This document shows, one piece after another, positions 21,912-32,725 of a stretch of DNA of 64,000 bases. Under the pieces are notes generated by a model. The model saw only the letters and a list, made by a program, of their open reading frames with translations. It was not told the origin of the DNA and made no database searches. Made by a program: the position numbers and the translations under genes. Numbering within the stretch: position 1 is the first letter of the stretch; every line of letters begins with the position of its first letter. This DNA is from Terrilactibacillus sp. S3-3 (GTDB taxonomy: Bacteria > Bacillota > Bacilli > Bacillales > Sporolactobacillaceae), in the NCBI GenBank assembly GCA_030437565.1, contig CP129291.1, positions 2,666,001-2,730,000 on the forward strand. The letters run 5' to 3'.

Positions 21912-23530
21912 TGTCATCGTAACGGATGCAGTTAGCGACACGGGGCTGAACGCCTTATATGTTCACCCTGAATTTACGGTCGATAAACAAACTGATCTGA
22001 CACCTGAACAATTAAAGGAAAAAAATAAAAGATTATGACGCACTGATTGTCCGCAGCCAAACGACCGTAACTGAAGAGATCATTAACGCAGCCGATAAGC
22101 TGAAAGTGATTGCACGCGCGGGTGTCGGTGTCGACAATATCGATATCGAAGCCGCCACAAGGAAAGTATCATTGTGATCAATGCCCCGGCCGGCAACACG
22201 ATCGCTGCCACGGAACACACGATGGCAATGATGCTGTCTCTGGCACGAAATATTCCCCAAGCTTACGGCTCGCTGACATCGGGCAAATGGGAAAGAAAGC
22301 TGTTTAAGGGCGTTGAGCTTTTTATAAAAAAACTTTGGGTGTCGTCGGAATGGGCCGAATCGGCACCGAAGTGGCCAAACGTGCCAAAAGCTTTGAAATG
22401 AACATTCTCGGTTACGATCCTTTTCTGACCGAAGATCGGGCGAAAAAGCTTGGCGTTACCAAGGCTACTCTCGATGATATCGCCGAACAGGCCGACTTTA
22501 TCACCGTCCACACACCGCTGACGAAAGAAACAAGAGGCCTCATTGATGCCGAATACTTTAAAAAGGTGAAAAAAGGCGTGAGAATGATCAACTGCGCCCG
22601 CGGCGGCATCATCGATGAACAGGCACTGGTTGACGCCGTCAACAGCGGCATCGTGGCCGGCGCTGCCATTGACGTTTTTGAGCAGGAACCGCCGACAAAT
22701 GAGGGGCTGACGCGCAATCCAAAAATTATCGTTACGCCTCACCTCGGCGCATCAACTGCTGAAGCCCAAGAAAAAGTGGCGCTGTCTGTCAGCGAGGAAA
22801 TCGTCGATATTTTCACGACCGGCGCCGTTCAACATGCGATCAACGTGCCGCATGTCTCCGCCAGCGCTCAACGAAAAATAAAACCTTATTTAACGCTCAG
22901 CGAACAAATGGCCGAATTCCTTATTCAAGTTTTCAAAAAAGCGCCGGAACAAATTAAAATCAATTATTACGGCGATTTATTTGGAGAAGACACAGGCTTA
23001 TTAACCCGGCAAATCATTAAAGGTCTGCTTTCCTATTATCTTGATGCAAATGTTAACATCGTCAATGTTATGCAGATCTTGAAAGAACACGGCCTTTCCT
23101 ACAGCGTCCAAAAGAACGCGGCACACAAAGGCTTCGCCAACTATATCGAACTCGCTGTTACTCATGGCGATGAAGAAGCGACGATTGGCTGCACCGTCTT
23201 GAATGGTTTCGGCGGCCGAATCGTATCGATCAACGGTTATCGCCTGGACATGAAGCCTGAAAAAAATATTTATTATATATCAAACACATCGATGTCACCG
23301 GCATGATCGGCCGTGTAGGGTCGATTCTTGGCAAAAATGGAATCAATATCGGCAGCATGCATGTCGGACGAAAAGCGGTCGGCGGTGAAGCTGTCATGAT
23401 TTTGACCGTTGACAAACCGACGAATGAAAAAGTTGAGGAAGAATTGCTGGCTTTGCCGAATTTGCATGGCGTGCAATTTGTTGAACTCACTGTCCCGGAG
23501 CTGGCTGAAAAAGAAACCATTCATCAGTAA
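21904..23530 (+). CDS. serA: D-3-phosphoglycerate dehydrogenase (long form), frameshifted
   Basis: NAD-dependent first enzyme of serine synthesis. Domains in order: substrate-binding ([11 protein letters not shown]), nucleotide-binding ([16 protein letters not shown]), catalytic Arg/Glu/His ([28 protein letters not shown]), an intervening ASB domain and a C-terminal ACT domain ([21 protein letters not shown]) that usually senses serine. Four frame changes lie at A/T-runs near 22025, 22165, 22328 and 23268. Total about 540 residues. The ATG at 21904 follows GAGGAGG and overlaps the previous gene by eight bases, so the two are coupled. Confidence 0.95.
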
Positions 23531-23550
23531 GACAACCTGAGTCTTTAACG

Positions 23551-23583
23551 AAAAAGCTTGGATTTATTCCAAGCTTTTTTTGT
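23551..23583 (+). terminator. Terminator after serA
   Basis: AAAAAGCTTGGA / TCCAAGCTTTTT with a 5-nt loop, followed by T7. Confidence 0.9.
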
Positions 23584-23946
23584 TGTCCGAAAAACGTGCC
23601 ATTAACCATGCAGAATCGTTCCTTACTGCTTAACAGCTCCTGTGTTAACCGTTTTTTTCTCTCTTTCTTCCGGATCAGAAACTGCGGATAACGGCGGAGG
23701 TGCTGTTCCAAATCATTCCTCCGCCTTCACCTATCCATACCCGAAATCGACTTATTTAAAAAGGCTTTTTTTTAAGATCGGCCATTTAATCTGCCGCAGC
23801 CCCGCTTTTTTTAAAGGACGAAAAAAAGAAAGGCTGTCTCATAAGCCGCTTTTTTGACCATGAAACAGACTCTCTATAAATATCAGAATACTTATCTTCC
23901 ACCATCTTCCTTTTGGGACAGCTTCACTTCATTGTACAAAAACCTT

Positions 23947-24009
23947 TAGGATTGATGCGCTAAACTGTAGGATCGATCGGCTAAACTGTAGGATCGATGC
24001 GCTAACCTG
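23947..24009. repeat. Three tandem copies of a 21-bp unit
   Basis: TAGGATYGATSSGCTAAMCTG-like units stand head to tail at 23947-23967, 23968-23988 and 23989-24009, with one to three differences between copies. No other copy is seen in the window. There is no spacer between units, so it is not a CRISPR. Confidence 0.85.
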
Positions 24010-24026
24010 TTCCTGATAGGCAAAAA

Positions 24027-24055
24027 AGCGAGAGGCAAATGTTCCTCTCGCTTTC
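24027..24055 (-). terminator. Terminator of the HAD phosphatase gene
   Basis: AAGCGAGAGG / CCTCTCGCTT with an 8-nt loop and a T-run on the minus strand. Confidence 0.8.
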
Positions 24056-24129
24056 CTATGTTAGGTTCCCTTACAGGACAGCCTCTGTCCATTTATGGAC
24101 GGGATATCGAACCTTGTGATCAGTTGAAG

Positions 24130-25289
24130 TTAAGCTTTTGCATCGATCAGATCAAGTACCAGGCCCTCCTCGACATCAGCAACCGAATCCAGAATATAAT
24201 CGGCGTGATGTTCTTCAAATTCTTTTCTTGCTTTTTGACCGGAAAGGCCTGTCAAGACAGCTGCGAATTGGCTGCCGATTTCCCTGGCAGCTAATAGATC
24301 GGCCAGCGAGTCGCCGACAATCAGTACCTCTTGTCCATTTTCGAGTTTCTTCGGTTCGCGCGGCGTCCATAGCTGCAAATCGCTGTCTTTCCCGTGAAAG
24401 GCCGCCAGATAGGTAAACGGGTGCGGCTTAGCCAGCGGTGCGGCGTCAAACGCCTTTTCGGCCTTAAGGACGTCGTCCGCGGTCACGATATGGTTCTCAT
24501 CGAGCTCATCCAGCCAATTTAAATAGCGGAAAGGTTCGAATGTTTCCAGCCGCGGCCGGCCGGTACCGATCCCAATGTTCAATCCTCTTTCCTTAAAAAC
24601 GCGGAACATATGCTGAATATCCTTTGGCTCGGCAAGCGTCACCTCATCATTCAGAAAGCCCGTTTTCGGGTTGAACGGACGGCTCTCCGGTTGAAGACAC
24701 GATGTTTTTATCGCCAACATACCATTCCTGCGAAGCATGTTCACCAATGTGCCAAAAAGCGCTTTTTGGCTTGAACACATTCGTCTTGATCCCCAGCCTT
24801 TTTTCGGCAACATCATTCAAATAGGTAATTAAAGCCTGTTTCGTCGCATCCGTATCGGCAAAATCCAGCAAAAACCGACTGAAATCAGGTTTCACCGGAT
24901 TTTTTTTGAACAATCTTTTAAGTACACTGAGCGCTTCCCGATCAATGTCGCCGCTGAGAATCGCCTTCGCTTCTTCTCTCGCTTCCGCCGAAAGTTGGGA
25001 GACAAGATGGATAAGCTGGTCGGCGATCGTCATATAAATCATATCCCAATTGGCGTTCATGCCGCGTGACTTCAAGAAATTCAGAACATCGTCATTAATA
25101 AACACTTTGGCGCGAATAGCGGCAATCTCCTCATCGCTATACGAAGTCGGAAAACTTTTTTTTTATTGCTCAGCCCCCCAAATAGTGGTCACTCATCAAT
25201 AATTCCCATACCGTTAATGCCGAAGCATCAAAATATCGCTCTTCACTCAAAAACACACCATCGACATCGAATAAAACCGTCTTTATCAT
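24130..25289 (-). CDS. HAD-superfamily hydrolase, frameshifted
   Basis: The ATG at 25289 begins MIKTVLFDVDGV, HAD motif I with the nucleophile Asp. Motif II lies in GIGTGRPR, and motifs III and IV in KPHPFTYL and VGDSLADLLAA. Frames join at A-runs near 25158-25165 and again near 24690-24710. About 385 residues, long for a phosphatase, with a mostly helical cap of roughly 180 residues (INDDVLNFLKSRGM onward). The substrate is unknown. A GGGTGG site precedes the start. It has its own terminator. Confidence 0.8.
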
Positions 25290-25446
25290 TGGCCACCCGT
25301 TCCCCTTGTGATTTTTTTCTCTGCAGTGGTAGTGTATCATAACCTGGCAACTTTGTCTTTGCCCTCATTAAAGATTTTCGACAAATGGAAAATCATGCTG
25401 AGCCTGCCCATTCTGCCCTGTCTCACCTTTTTGGCTTTGCACCCGA

Positions 25447-26442
25447 TCACTGCCCTGATAAGCCGGTACCGTTCTTCGCTATAATTTCCCAATTCTTCAA
25501 ACCGTTTTTACTAATAAAAATATCTTTGTTCTTTGTCGCCAAAACGGTAACATTTGTGTCTTCAGGATTTTGGACGATAGCAACCAGTTCGTCTTGTTCG
25601 ACCGATGAAATATCAATCGGCACTTTATTATGGGTAGATAGATCAATGGTGTCAAACTCCGATTTTCCATCAAATGTTCCGGCCAAAATCATATCTTTTG
25701 CAGAAAACCCGTATGTCACGCTCGTCACCCGTTTGCCCGATAGCATTTTCGTAAACGTAAGGCCGTGGTCATCCGAAAGAAACAGCCCTTTATCTGTCGC
25801 GATCGCCAGCTCATCTTTTTTTTGCGCGGGTGAATAGCCAGAGCATTGACTTTTCCTTTCATTCCTTTTAATATTTCCTGATGCCATGTCTTCCCCTCAT
25901 CTTGGGAATAAGCAAGGCGCGTTTGCCCCCCTCGATTATCAATCATATAAATAGCATGTGAATAATAGCCTGCCGCGAGAGAACCGCCTGCCTTCCCCTC
26001 AGGAAGTGAAAAGGCTCCGATTTTTTTTGCCCGCCGCTGTTCTTTCAATCAGCTGCTGCTTGTTTTGCGCAGATTCTTCGAGACTCATATAGCCCTTGTC
26101 AATCGGCAAAAAAACTTTTTTTGCTTGATTTGGCGTATTCGAACGGGCTTTCCAGCGCCCGTCTTTATAACTGACAATGACAATGCCCGATGCATCTTTC
26201 ACCAGGAGCCGGCTGCTCTTCGTATATCCCATTCCTAGTACAGTGCCGAAATGAACGGCATTTTTTTTTTTACTATCCGCTCCGCGTAAATGGAAAGCAA
26301 ACATTGTGATGAGAAGCAGTATTAATAACAAAACAATGAGGCCGACAACCATCCCAATAATAAACTGGTATCCCCTCTTGCCCGGGGCACCGTTCGCTTC
26401 ATATTTTTTATTTTTAATTAGGTGCAGTGTTGGTTTTCCCAT
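25447..26442 (-). CDS. Membrane-anchored beta-propeller-like (BNR-repeat) protein, frameshifted
   Basis: The N-terminus is short and basic, then one transmembrane helix runs from about residue 27 to 49, so the rest should lie outside. That part has repeated motifs of sialidase/sortilin BNR type: YSQDEGKTWHQEIL, LSDDHGLTFTKML and ISKNGLKNWEII, each with the Ser/Asp-x-Asp-x-Gly-x-x-W pattern or a variant. Frames change near 26020-26030 and 25815-25822 (A/T-runs). About 330 residues. No enzyme motif was recognised; a ligand- or wall-binding role is a guess. An AGGATGG site precedes the start. Confidence 0.65.
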
Positions 26443-26762
26443 TGATCTACCATCCTCGCCTTATATTTAGTGTGATGACCTGTCTGAAGCTTGCCCGGCA
26501 AAGAGTCTATCATGATTATTTTTTGCAGGCAGCTTTCAGGCGCCGCCAAAACTATCCCGAAGTCTATCTCCAGTTTCATTTTAACCAATTTAACAGAACA
26601 ACTACAAATATTTTATTATTTTTTTTTTTTTTTTCTTTCCTATTATTTTACAAAAGCACCCTTTTTCTTTACGTTAAACTATGCTAGAATAGCCAAGTGT
26701 CCTCATGATATGTTTATATGTTTTTTTCAAGCGGACAAATACAGCATAGGTGGTTACTTAGA
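26443..26762. other. Divergent promoter region, no gene
   Basis: About 320 bases between the BNR-like gene and the APC permease. It includes a T-run of about 16 (26620-26635). The frames in it have no protein-like features. Confidence 0.5.
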
Positions 26763-28108
26763 ATGGAAAAGCATCAAGAACTGCAGAAAAATATCGGCCT
26801 TGGTGTAGCGATATCGCTCGTCATCGGTACGGTTATTGGTTCCGGTATCTTTATGAAACCAAGCCAAGTGATTGAACTTTCAGGAGGCCCGGCCATGGCT
26901 TTATGGGCATGGGTTGTCGGCGGGATTATTACGATCGCGGGCGGCCTGACAGTCTCTGAATTAAGCACACAAATTCCTAAAACAGGCGGACTCTACGTTT
27001 ATATAGAAGAAGTTTATGGAAAATCAGCGGGTTATCTCAGCGGCTGGGTGCAAGCGATCGTTTATGGCCCGGCAATCATCGGCACACTGGGACTCTATTT
27101 CGGAACATTATGCTGCGCACTGTTCGGTCTTGGCCAAGGTTGGGGGATCGTGTTCGGCATCGGCGCAGTCGTCTTCCTCGCGTTGATGAACAGCCTGGGA
27201 ACAAAACTTGGCGGTTTCATCCAATCGGCGGCAACAATTGGAAAAATGGTGCCGATCGCTCTGATTGCCATTTTCGGTATTTGGAAAGGCACAAGCCAGA
27301 TTACGGGGCTCTCCGTCGTTTCGCATGAAACAAGTTTTGGAGCAGCCGTTTTGTCAACATTGTTTGCCTACGACGGCTGGATGCTGGTCAGCATGGTCGC
27401 CGGCGAAATCAAAAATCCGCAAAAAATATTACCAAAAGCGATTATCGGCGGGCTGTCATTGGTGATCGCCTGTTATCTGCTCGTCAACATCGCCCTTCTC
27501 CATGTCCTTTCACCAGAGGCCATCGTTCATTTAGGAAATAATGCTGCGGGTACCGCCGCCTCTTTATTATTTGGCCAGTCGGGCGGAAGATTGATCGCCA
27601 TCGGCATCCTGATCTCGATATTCGGCTGTATGAACGGAAAGATTTTCACATTTCCGCGTATTCCGTTCGCCATGGCCAGCGCAACGAATTGCCTTTTTCA
27701 GGGCTGCTAAGTTATGTACACAAAAGATTTGCGACACCGGTTGCCGCCATTGCTTTGGAAGCGTTATTGGCGTTGACTTTCATGACCATCGGCAGCGCTG
27801 ATCGGCTTTCGGAAATCGCCGTGTTTATCATTTTTATTTTCTATACGCTGGCGTTCTTTGCCGTCTTTATTTTACGCAGGCGGCTTAAAGGAAAAAAACG
27901 GGCATACAGCGTGCCTCTTTACCCGATTGTTCCGCTCATTGCGATCATCGGTGCGCTGTACATCATCGGCAGCACGCTCATGACCAGCCCGAGAGACTCA
28001 ATCGGCTCCCTGGCGCTGACAGTTGCCGGACTGCCCGTTTTGTGGATCTATCGGTTTTTCAATCATCGGCAGGCGTCTTCGCTTCAATCAGATGAGAAAA
28101 AGGCCTGA
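26763..28108 (+). CDS. APC-family amino acid permease (SteT-like), frameshifted
   Basis: Multi-span inner-membrane transporter of the amino acid-polyamine-organocation family. TM1 contains the unwound substrate motif GTVIGSGIFMKP, and the family signature VSELSTQIPKTGGLYVYI follows. Around 12 hydrophobic segments can be counted. The frame changes near 27690-27700, where IPFAMA should continue as KRNELPFSGLLSYV. About 447 residues. The order of motifs is like SteT, a serine/threonine exchanger, but specificity cannot be read. The ATG at 26763 follows AGGTGGT and is preferred to the frame start at 26718. A terminator follows. Confidence 0.85.
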
Positions 28109-28127
28109 CCCGGTTCAGAGATCGCTA

Positions 28128-28166
28128 AAGAGGTTCAAATCGCCTGATTTGAACCTCTTATTTTTC
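28128..28166 (+). terminator. Terminator after the APC permease
   Basis: AAGAGGTTCAAATC / GATTTGAACCTCTT with a 4-nt loop, then ATTTTTC. It also suits the minus-strand AIM24 gene. Confidence 0.88.
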
Positions 28167-28174
28167 AGTCTCCA

Positions 28175-28961
28175 TCAAAATATTAAATATAAACCGCCTA
28201 ACGCACTGCCCTCATCCTTGCCCCGTCCAAGAGGATTGCCGGGCATCGCGCCAAAGACACGGCTGGCCAGACGGCTGAACGGCAGCGACTGCACCCATAT
28301 CTTTCCCGGTCCGCGCAGCGTAGCAAAAAACAGGCCTTCACCGCCGAACAGCGCCGTTTTGACCCCTTTAACAAATTCAATATCATATTCGATTGCCCCC
28401 GTCATGCCGACAAGACAGCCTGTGTCAACCCGGATTGTCTCACCGGCCGCCAAATCGATTTCCTTAATCGTTTCCGCCGGCGTGAACGAAAGCCAAGCCG
28501 TCCCCTTCCAGTTTCTCCATGATGAACCCTTCGCCGCCAAAGAATCCCGTTCCAAGTTTTCTCTGAAATTCAATGCCGACGGACACGCCTTTCGCGGCGC
28601 AAAGAAAGGCGTCTTTCTGGCAGATCACTCGGCCGTCAAGCACACTCAAATCAAGCGGAATGATCTTTCCTGGGTAAGGCGCGGCGAACGAGACATGCTT
28701 CTTGCCGGAGCCCTGGTTCGTAAAAGCGGTCATGAATAAGCTCTCGCCGGTCAGCAGCCGCTTGCCGGCACCGAACAGTTTGCCCATCAGCCCGCCTTTT
28801 GTCCCGCTGCCGTCGCCAAAGATCGATTCCATGCCGATATCGTCTTCCATCATCATAAAACTGCCGGCTTCGGCAATCACCGATTCATCCGGATCCAGCT
28901 CGATTTCAACAAATTGCATCTCTTCACCATAGATTCTATAGTCAATCTCGTGATTATTCAT
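28175..28961 (-). CDS. AIM24/TIGR00266-family protein, frameshifted
   Basis: Beta-rich protein of the AIM24 family (related to bacterial TIGR00266). Seen: [54 protein letters not shown] and [17 protein letters not shown], repeated Gly-Gly-Glu-Gly loops typical of the family. The frame changes near 28487-28497. About 262 residues. The biochemical role of bacterial members is unclear. The ATG at 28961 is chosen because AAGGGGAGTGG lies just upstream. Confidence 0.85.
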
Positions 28962-29193
28962 CTTATCCACTCCCCTTCTACAAAAATTATAAAGGATGAC
29001 CTCACCGTTCACTATATTTTTTCTTAAAAAAAAAAAAAACAAGCTGACTTGAATGCATGCTTTTGGCCCGGTAACCGCAAACTTGCTTCACTTTATCTTT
29101 GTTCCGTTCTGTTGCCTTTATTCGGCGGCAGCTTAGATACGTTGTTTTGCTTCTCGTCGCAATATTCGACGACACTCCCCGCTTTTGCACCTT

Positions 29194-29227
29194 CAAAAAA
29201 AGAGGGGGCTTTCCCCTCTCTTTTTCC
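29194..29227 (-). terminator. Terminator of the methyltransferase gene
   Basis: AAAAAGAGGGG / CCCCTCTCTTTTT with a short loop; works in both directions. Confidence 0.85.
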
Positions 29228-29264
29228 GCGGTTAAAAACCTTGCACCGAGTTCCAGGCCCCGCC

Positions 29265-30054
29265 TTATTTTTCTTTAAAAGCGATAATATAATAATCCGT
29301 AACCGGCTCTTCGAATTGGCCGGAACGATCGACGGCATACAGTGCCTGATACAGATCCCTTTCAAATAACGCTGCATCCGTCCCCAGGCGCCTTTTGCTG
29401 CATGTCGATGTTGAATAGAGATAACCGATAATCGACTTAATATCCCTTTTCCTTGTAAACTTGACTTTTCCATGCAGAATCTTTCGAAAGGGCGATTTCT
29501 CCAGGAATACTTCGTGGGGAATGTCACTGCCCTTCGCCCGCAGGCGGCTGGAACCAAACCATTTGTTAATCACAGTCTGCGCCTCCCGCTGCCATGGCTG
29601 AGTAAGCTCTCCCAACAGGTCGCCTTGATCGACCAAAGCGAGCGCTCCGCCCGGAACGAGTCGATCATAACACAGTTTAAGCCTTTTCGCGATCCATAAA
29701 GTGAAAAGCATCTCCGGATGTAATCAGATTGAATAAACCCATATCCTCTCCAATTTCTTCTGAAGATCGTTTCACCCATTTCAATTGCTTGATGCCCAAA
29801 AAATCGCTCTGGCTTTGCGCCGATTGCAGCATATCGGAACTGATATCGATGCCGATCGCCTCTTCAAAATAAGGAGCAAGCGGAAACGTTAATTTTCCTG
29901 TCCCGCAGCCAAGATCCAATAAACGCCCCTTCCCGGACAAATGGCAGGTTCCCGCCAAGATGTCAATGAGCGCCTTGCTGTATTGGCCTCTGTACTTCAG
30001 GTAATAATACGCCGTTCCATCGAAAGTTTCCCGGTCTTGTGATACATCTTTCAT
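29265..30054 (-). CDS. Class I SAM-dependent methyltransferase, frameshifted
   Basis: SAM-binding motif I is RLLDLGCGTGKLTFPLA, with the acidic end of strand 2 in AIGIDISSDML and a post-I motif in NLITSGDAFHFMD. The second frame continues from LKLCYDRLVPGGALALVDQG. Frames join near 29695-29705. About 262 residues. The substrate is unknown. The ATG at 30054 is preferred because AGGTGATGTG lies directly upstream; an in-frame start at 30093 has none. Confidence 0.85.
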
Positions 30055-30218
30055 CACATCACCTGTTTCTGTAGGTTGCTTAAAATCAGACAATGAACCA
30101 CTTATTTATTTTAACATATCATACCTAGTGGTAAAAAAATAATCCTTCCATGAGTTGAACATTTTTGCTCCAACACTAAAGAGCCTGTCGTACAGTGCAG
30201 AGATAGAGGAGGAATTTT

Positions 30219-30797
30219 ATGTATTGGCTCACAATCCTTCTTATTGGAATGGCCGCCAGCATCGATAATTTCGGCGTTGGCTTCACTTTTGGCATCCAGG
30301 GGAAAAACATTTCGTTCATGGCAAATTTATCGATGACAGTCATCGCGCTTTGTCTCTCTTACTTTTCCCTTATTATTGGATCGTTTCTCGGCCATTTTAT
30401 TCCCGCATCAGTCAGCAATTCAATGGGCGGTCTGCTTATTTTGATTATCGGGATATGGACCTTGTTTAATTCCGTAATCAAAAACAACAAGCAGTCGAAA
30501 ACGATGTCCGATCCCAATTATGTCGACAAAGACCACAACAATGTCATTTCCTTCAATGAAGCTTTTCTGCTTGGTTTGGCTCTGTCCCTCAACGCCGTCG
30601 GCATCGCTTTCGGGGCGGGGGTGACCGGATTAAGCCCCGTTTTTGTTCCCCTGTCCGTCGCTCTCTTTTCGTTTTTAACGATCGACATCGGCCAGCGGAT
30701 GGGGTTAAAGTTGTTTAAAACGCGCTTAAACCATTTTTTCAGCTATCTCTCCGCCTTATTGCTGATCTTGATTGGAATATATGAGATTTTCTCCTGA
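30219..30797 (+). CDS. ytaF: Sporulation membrane protein YtaF-like
   Basis: Intact 192-residue polytopic protein, related to MntP-like transporters, with about six transmembrane helices and a polar loop near residues 87-108 (KNNKQSKTM to DKDHNN). Two short conserved Asn/Asp-Gly repeats, MAASIDNFGVGFTFG and ALSLNAVGIAFGAG, are the inverted repeat halves typical of the family. YtaF is produced during sporulation in Bacillus; here the role is inferred from similarity. AGAGGAGG precedes the ATG. A perfect terminator follows. Confidence 0.88.
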   Translation: MYWLTILLIGMAASIDNFGVGFTFGIQGKNISFMANLSMTVIALCLSYFSLIIGSFLGHFIPASVSNSMGGLLILIIGIWTLFNSVIKNNKQSKTMSDPNYVDKDHNNVISFNEAFLLGLALSLNAVGIAFGAGVTGLSPVFVPLSVALFSFLTIDIGQRMGLKLFKTRLNHFFSYLSALLLILIGIYEIFS

Positions 30798-30823
30798 TAC
30801 ACAAAAGTGAAGAAAAGCTTGAA

Positions 30824-30852
30824 GGAACCCGCCGAACGGCGGGTTCCTCTCC
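30824..30852 (+). terminator. Terminator after ytaF
   Basis: GGAACCCGCCG / CGGCGGGTTCC with a 2-nt loop; the T content after it is low, so termination may be moderate. Confidence 0.7.
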
Positions 30853-31045
30853 GTTATAGAAACATGGCTCAAGCCAAAAAAAAAAAAAACAAGCACCTCG
30901 TAAAGATATTGAAGATGCTTGTTCCATAGGGGGATTTTATGTCATTATTATAATTTAGTCTATCCAGCAAAACGAAAAAATATGTGATCATTTTTATATC
31001 TGGACGTGCGGGCCGATTTATTTCAAATGGAGGGCAGCGCTTAAA

Positions 31046-31363
31046 TCATCGATAACGGCCATTTTTTTCTTTTTTATATCGGTAGACAAGCCAACATGTT
31101 TTTGCAGAAGCATAGATACCGACGGCAGCGGCCCCATAAAGCGTACCCATATAAATCCCGGCCGACAAGTCATGACTATTGCTCATAAAACACACAGAGA
31201 GAAGAATAGCCATTAACCATGCCGTGAAAGGAACAAAAATGCTGGGAAGCGTGAGTAGAAGCTTGATTATCTGAGTCAATATGAGGACTAACAGGACGGC
31301 AGAAAGACCGTTGATTATATCCGTCTGAATCATCGAAACTGCATTTGCCTCCTCTTTCAACAC
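31046..31363 (-). CDS. Small holin-like membrane protein
   Basis: 105 residues with three or four hydrophobic segments (about 20-36, 40-59, 67-88) and a lysine/arginine-rich C-terminus, the layout of small holin-like or YtxH-unrelated bacterial membrane proteins. The start could be residue 1 or the later Met at residue 11 (MIQTDIING). It ends a tight minus-strand pair with the MFS gene: the MFS gene stops immediately before it. No phage genes are nearby, so a prophage holin is not supported. Function unknown. Confidence 0.6.
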   Translation of the reverse strand: MLKEEANAVSMIQTDIINGLSAVLLVLILTQIIKLLLTLPSIFVPFTAWLMAILLSVCFMSNSHDLSAGIYMGTLYGAAAVGIYASAKTCWLVYRYKKEKNGRYR

Positions 31364-32512
31364 TTATTTTGAAAACGATTCTTTTTTTGCGATGTTTAAT
31401 AAATAAGAACCCACCGCAAGCACCGACAGCATAATCAACAAAAAAGCGATAAAAAACGGCGACAAGGCGGGGCGAACAAGCCCGGCTAAAAGCGGGCTGG
31501 CGACGCTTCCCAGTGAAAAAAAGGCGGAGAGTATCCCATATACCGTCCCGTGTTTCGAGCGCTCGATCCGTTCGCCGACAAGCGTCGTGACGGCCGGCAT
31601 CAGCAGCCCGAATCCCATGCCGGTCATCATCATTAAAGTCTTCGTTCCCCATTCTTCCGCCGAAAAAATCATTCGGTAAAACAAAAAAACCGAAAAAAAG
31701 CATCCCTGCCAATGTTCTCGATGCCGGAGACAGCCGGTTAATGAACAGCAGTGACAGGACGAAGAGCGAGCCCAAGCTGAAAAAACTGAACAATTCACCG
31801 ATTGAACGTTCTGAGTAGCCTCGCGCCAGCATCTGCAGCGGCATTTCATAAAAGAGTGTGCCTTCAGCAAACATCAGACAAAAAGCGGCAAAATATACAA
31901 CAATTAAGTCTCCATCGATCAGCATCTTAAATAATTGAATCCGCTCTTCGCTTCGAGAAACCACCATATTTTCTTCGCGAATGAACAGGAGCGCCACAAG
32001 CGTCGAAAAGAACATGGCGGCGCCGATGAAAAAATAGGTGCCTTGATAGCCTGCAAAATGAACAAGCCTGCCGCCGATAAGCGGCGCAATCATGTTTGCC
32101 AAGGTAACAAAAATGCCGTTGATTGCTATGTTCCGCCCTTGTTCCCGACTATTCATGGCATAACAGGACAATAGAGCAAGCACGCAGGAGTTAAAAAGGC
32201 AAGCGCAAAACCATTTGCTATTTTCAGAAAAAGCAAAGCGTCGGGTGTCTTCACCAATCCATATGACGAGAGCAGCAGTGAAGACAAAAACAAAGGCAGC
32301 ACGATAAACGGCTTCTTGCCAATCCGGTCAATCAACGGGCCTGCCAGCAGATGGCCGCAAAGGTGAGCAAAAGAACTGCTGCTCATGAGCAGACTGATAA
32401 ATAAGCTGGTTGCGCCAAGTGCCGCAGCAAAAGGGGTAAACACCGGAAATTGAATATGCAGGCTGAGTGTCATGAGAAAAAGAACGACAAACACCGAACG
32501 TTTTCCTTTCAT
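31364..32512 (-). CDS. MFS transporter, frameshifted
   Basis: Three frames join near 32155-32185 and 31690-31700 (A-run) into about 384 residues with about 12 transmembrane segments. The loop 2-3 signature is GPLIDRIGKKPFIVLP, the classical MFS motif A, and GLLMPAVTTLVGERIERSKHG resembles the mid-loop motif of drug or sugar exporters. Substrate unknown. A GGAAGG site precedes the ATG. It is followed directly by the small membrane protein gene. Confidence 0.82.
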
Positions 32513-32725
32513 GCATATAAAAACCTTCCATCTTTATCGAATCGAGCATGAAGCCGCTTTTCTACGCCGCCGCAAGGGACGTGCTCGATACATCTATATG
32601 ACGGGCAACCCCGGGATCATGACAGATGTTTTGAACGAAAAAACGGTTTAAAAAAAAACAGGAAGAATCCGAAGATTATCTGTTGTTCCTATGACACCGT
32701 CCACCTCGATTGCCAGGCAGCATAA

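Larger units (their letters stand above)
23584..24057. other. Gene-free spacer between serA and the HAD gene
   Basis: No supported coding frame was found in about 470 bases. It contains the 21-bp tandem repeat and the HAD-gene terminator listed separately. Confidence 0.5.

Noticed and set aside
21893..23300. Programmed frameshifting in serA
   Set aside because: Four changes, in different directions and at ordinary A/T runs, without a slippery heptamer plus structure; sequencing error is simpler.
23947..24009. Possible CRISPR array
   Set aside because: Units are directly adjacent with no variable spacers, and no cas gene is present.
31046..31363. Prophage holin gene
   Set aside because: No lysin, tail or other phage genes are nearby; only small size and hydrophobicity fit.
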